Both the position numbers and the translations under genes were made by a program. From assembly GCA_018333895.1 (NCBI GenBank), contig JAGXSJ010000152.1, positions 1-40,142 of the forward strand: a DNA stretch of 40,142 nucleotides, written 5' to 3'. The notes under the pieces are model-generated. The model was not told the DNA's origin, did no database searches, and saw only the letters and a list, made by a program, of their open reading frames with translations. This document shows, piece by piece, positions 37,325-40,142 of the stretch (the first letter of the stretch is position 1; each line of letters begins with the position of its first letter). The DNA comes from Truepera sp. Its GTDB lineage: Bacteria > Deinococcota > Deinococci > Deinococcales > Trueperaceae.

Positions 37325-40142
37325 TTAGAAGTTAACGCGGTAGCGGATGCGGAAGGTCTGAGCGGCGGTCTCGTTGCCGGTGACGGCGGTGTCAGGGTCG
37401 AAGACAAAGGTGCCGTAGGCGAGCTCGAGATCCCAGTAGTTCCAGACGATCTCGTAGCCGCTGGTGGTAGCCGTCAGGTCGCCACGGTCTTGGTCGGCTG
37501 TGACACTAGTATCGGCATTAAGGGCAAGGTTAGTGTTGGTTCCGCTGTAGCTGCCGTAGCTGACCCGGAGCACGCTGTTCTGGAACAGGAACTCGTTGAG
37601 GGCCAGGCCAACACTGTACTGGAGCTGGGTCGCGGTGTAGTTGTCAAGACCGCTGTAGGTGATGGTGCGGAAGTTGGCGTTACCGAACAAGCTCGGCCTG
37701 AGGAAGACTTCCAGCGCTTGCGTCTCGAGGCCGGTGCCGGCGGTGATCCTGGTGGTGCTGTTCTGGTCGGTGTCGGGGTTGCTGACCTGCTCGAAGCCGA
37801 CATAAGGGGTCAGCTTGACGATCGCCACTTCGAGTGTGTAGTCGGCCTCAGCAAAGATGCGAGTGGTGTCGAAGCCGGCGTTGATCCGCTCGAAGCCGAA
37901 GCGGAGGTTAAGGCCGCTGATCAGCGCGTTTTCTGCCGCGCCGTCGTGCCTGAGGCCGACGCCGAAGCCGGTAGCGTAGTTGGGCGTCGCTCCGTCGATG
38001 CGGCGGCGCAGGTCGCCGACGGCAGCCGGAGTAGTGCCTTGTTGGCGGGTACTGCTCAGGCTATCGACCACATTGCCTGCCACCGTGACCTGGCGGAAGA
38101 AGCCGCTCAGCGAGAAGCCTGCGAACAGGTCGGCGCTGAGGTCTACGCCATAGGCCATGACTGCGGTGTCGACTGCGGCAGCAGCGAGGTTCTGACCTTG
38201 ACGGCTAACCGTGAACATGTCGAAGTAGGCAGTCAGATCGACGATGAACAGTTCCAGTCCAGCCCTGACCCCAAAGCCGGTCTGATCGCGACCGAAGGGG
38301 TAGGTGTCGTCGCGGAAGTTGTCGCGCTCGTTGTCCTCGAGGCCGAACCACTGCACCGGGATGGCCCGGTAGTTGGCCGTAAAGCTCGTCAAGATCGGCA
38401 GGTCGGTAGCATCGACATCTAGCTTGGCAAAGACCACCGAGCTGTCCGCCGGGCCGCCGGTGCTGTTAGCAAACTCGGCGCTAAGGGTAAAGATCGCCAG
38501 GCTGACCGTGCCGTCAACGCCCCACACCATCGGGCCGACATTGTCGACAGCGGTATCGCCATGCTCGCCGGTGTTAAGGCCCAACTGGGCGAACGACCCG
38601 CCGACGGTGACGCCTTCAAGCGGGCTCAGGGTGCCGCGGATGGCGCGGAAGTAGGCGTCGGCTGCGCCGGTGCTGCCTTGCAGGTCGGCGGCGCGGATGT
38701 CAGTCGGTGAGCCGTAGGCGATGGTCAGCGTCGGGTTCAAGAAGGCCAGGAAGTCCGGCGCACCCACGGTGGCGATAAAGCCCGCAGAGCGATCGTCGCG
38801 GTCGGACACGCGGGTGTTGAAGACGTAGGGGGTGAAGCTGGCGCGGATGTCGCGACCGAAGGTGAACTCTAGCGGCGGGCCGCCGATCGGGGTGAAGGTG
38901 CTGGTGAAGCGCCTGATGGCGAAGACGAAGCCTTCGAAGGGGGCGGGATCGAAGCCGCCAGCGGGGTCTCTGTCGTCCGGGTGGAGGACAAAGCCGCGCC
39001 GGAGCTCGAGCTCGATGACGTTGGCAAAGCTGTTCAGGCCACGATCATGACCGACGCCATCGCGCGCCGTGCCAAAGCCAATGTTGAGCGTTATGACGGC
39101 GTCTACGTCGCCTGGATCGTTAGCTGTGAAGTCAGCTCGCCTCTCCTGGTCGGTTCTATCATCGTCCGTCGGACCAGTAGTGAAGGTTGAGGTGGTGCCA
39201 CGCGGCAAGCCTCTGCCGAATACGCGGTCGACGTCGAACGGAGCTATCACGCCGCCCATGCGGACTACGCGGTAGGTCAGGGCAATGTTGCCGCTAATGG
39301 TTAGCAGGTCTTCTTCGATCCGGGTCACGCGGGCGTCGATGTCGTCCACGCGGGCAGCCAGGGCGGCTTGGCCCTCTTCTAGGGCGGCTACGCGGTCGCG
39401 CAGCGCTACCTGGTCGCGGCGGAGCAGGATCACGAACTCGCGGAGGTTGGCGATATCGCTGGTGTTGCGGCGGATAGCGTTCAGGATACCAGGATCGATC
39501 TCAGGGATGGGACGGGCCTGCAGTTCGAGGACGTCCTGGTTGAGGATAGCGACCAGCTCATTCAGGGCGCGGATGCCAGCTTCGGCGCTAGCCAGGCGAG
39601 CATCGAGGTCGCCTACGGCTTGCAGCGCGTTGTTAGCTAGCGCTTCAGCCGCTTCGGCTCGAGCCGTAGCAGTGTCCACGGCTACCCGCAGCGCGTCGAT
39701 CTGGTTCTGCAGGTCGCGGATGGCTGCCGGATCGACCATCTGCGCCACCGCGGCTTCCAGCGCCGCGATGCGCTCAGTGTTGGACATAACGTCCCTGTCG
39801 AGAACCGAGACGGCGTCTTCAACGGCGCCTAGGCGCACATCTTGAGCGGCCACATCGGCGGCTAGTTCTTGCAGCGCGTTGCGCAGGGCGGCCAGGTCGG
39901 CATCGGTGAGGGCCATACGGCCTTCGATGACGTCCAGTAGGCGGCTAACTACCAGGGCGGCCTGGTAACGGGTGAAGCTTTCGTTACCGCGGAAAGTGCC
40001 ATCGGGGAAGCCGATGACGATGCCTAGTTCAGCGATGCGCGCCACAGCGTCGCCGGCCCAGTGGCCTGCCGGAACGTCCGGGAAAGGCATCTGAGCGACT
40101 GCACCGCTGATGGTCAGCGCCGCTAGAACAGTGATGAGGAAT
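37325..40142 (-). CDS. SlpA-like outer-membrane/S-layer protein (5' end outside window)
   Basis: The frame runs open to the window edge: before MPFPDVPAGHW it reads FLITVLAALTISGAVAQ, the end of a signal peptide cleaved at AVA/Q. The true start therefore lies right of 40142. An SLH domain follows (FPDVPAGHWAGDAVARIAEL, GFPDGTFRGNESFTRYQAA), then about 200 residues of coiled coil rich in Ala, Asp and Leu. A long beta-barrel region ends in FRIRYRVNF, with the terminal Phe typical of outer-membrane proteins. In Deinococcota, SlpA links the outer membrane to secondary cell-wall polymer through SLH and acts as a porin-like main envelope protein. More than 935 residues are present. Confidence 0.9.
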   Translation of the reverse strand, partial: FLITVLAALTISGAVAQMPFPDVPAGHWAGDAVARIAELGIVIGFPDGTFRGNESFTRYQAALVVSRLLDVIEGRMALTDADLAALRNALQELAADVAAQDVRLGAVEDAVSVLDRDVMSNTERIAALEAAVAQMVDPAAIRDLQNQIDALRVAVDTATARAEAAEALANNALQAVGDLDARLASAEAGIRALNELVAILNQDVLELQARPIPEIDPGILNAIRRNTSDIANLREFVILLRRDQVALRDRVAALEEGQAALAARVDDIDARVTRIEEDLLTISGNIALTYRVVRMGGVIAPFDVDRVFGRGLPRGTTSTFTTGPTDDDRTDQERRADFTANDPGDVDAVITLNIGFGTARDGVGHDRGLNSFANVIELELRRGFVLHPDDRDPAGGFDPAPFEGFVFAIRRFTSTFTPIGGPPLEFTFGRDIRASFTPYVFNTRVSDRDDRSAGFIATVGAPDFLAFLNPTLTIAYGSPTDIRAADLQGSTGAADAYFRAIRGTLSPLEGVTVGGSFAQLGLNTGEHGDTAVDNVGPMVWGVDGTVSLAIFTLSAEFANSTGGPADSSVVFAKLDVDATDLPILTSFTANYRAIPVQWFGLEDNERDNFRDDTYPFGRDQTGFGVRAGLELFIVDLTAYFDMFTVSRQGQNLAAAAVDTAVMAYGVDLSADLFAGFSLSGFFRQVTVAGNVVDSLSSTRQQGTTPAAVGDLRRRIDGATPNYATGFGVGLRHDGAAENALISGLNLRFGFERINAGFDTTRIFAEADYTLEVAIVKLTPYVGFEQVSNPDTDQNSTTRITAGTGLETQALEVFLRPSLFGNANFRTITYSGLDNYTATQLQYSVGLALNEFLFQNSVLRVSYGSYSGTNTNLALNADTSVTADQDRGDLTATTSGYEIVWNYWDLELAYGTFVFDPDTAVTGNETAAQTFRIRYRVNF

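Noticed and set aside
37490-38422. 310-codon plus-strand frame opposite slpA
   Set aside because: It is the antisense of a strongly coding, GC-rich gene. Its composition (Val, Glu, Gly rich, no domain) is typical of a shadow frame.
1-40142. tRNA or rRNA genes
   Set aside because: I looked for T-loop and acceptor-like patterns and for conserved rRNA sequence and saw none; short tRNA genes could still be missed by eye.

Overview
The window looks like a chromosome segment from the phylum Deinococcota (Deinococcus-Thermus), possibly near Truepera or Meiothermus. This is an inference from three things: the 3' part of a long SlpA-like protein (SLH domain, coiled coil, outer-membrane beta-barrel ending in Phe) at the right edge; an M29 aminopeptidase of the Thermus type; and repeated TANNNT -10 boxes placed 5-7 nt before start codons that lack a Shine-Dalgarno sequence, the leaderless pattern known from Deinococcus. 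Base composition is GC-rich except in parts of an accessory island.

Layout. 1-2437: rimO (partial), a SCO1/SenC copper chaperone, a divergent two-domain universal stress protein, and a small unknown gene. 2568-9330: a leaderless DegV protein, then a minus-strand block of TelA, MoxR-type AAA+ ATPase and VWA protein, an M29 aminopeptidase and a hotdog thioesterase. 9430-13722: a left-handed beta-helix acyltransferase, a rhomboid protease, a membrane Fe-S oxidoreductase (DUF224/EMO type) and MnmD. 13773-31301: a surface-glycan island. Its minus-strand arm holds a Wzy/WaaL-type protein and a polyprenyl-phosphate sugar-1-phosphate transferase. After a 100-bp tandem repeat array comes a plus-strand arm of a Wzm/Wzt ABC exporter and large glycosyltransferases. 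rfbC, rfbA and rfbB for dTDP-rhamnose lie at the right end. 31326-37118: toxin-antitoxin (TA) genes interspersed with SixA, a metallophosphoesterase and a diacylglycerol-kinase-type lipid kinase. 37325-end: slpA.

The most unusual region runs from about 18.3 to 37.1 kb. About ten TA modules or fragments lie in and beside the glycan genes: four MNT/HEPN-type pairs or partial pairs plus a duplicated MNT 5' end, MazF, a HicB, AbrB with a truncated PIN, a PIN fragment with Phd, and an intact VapBC-like pair. Recombination scars separate them. The last ~20-30 codons of the exporter ATPase gene recur twice as decayed remnants, each just after a TA module. The first 126 bp of one MNT gene, with its promoter, is duplicated beside rfbC. 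A 34-bp direct repeat brackets the AbrB/PIN' module, and a 29-bp piece of rfbC follows it. A MNT/HEPN operon has a consensus-like promoter with nine consecutive G in its 17-bp spacer, which could make it phase-variable.

The gene families are individually familiar. The novelty is in the arrangement: TA cassettes apparently inserted or exchanged at glycan-gene ends, short dispersed repeats captured in frame inside Wzt and MNT genes, and a TelA-MoxR-VWA stress locus. All homology statements rest on motif recognition by eye; no searches were run.
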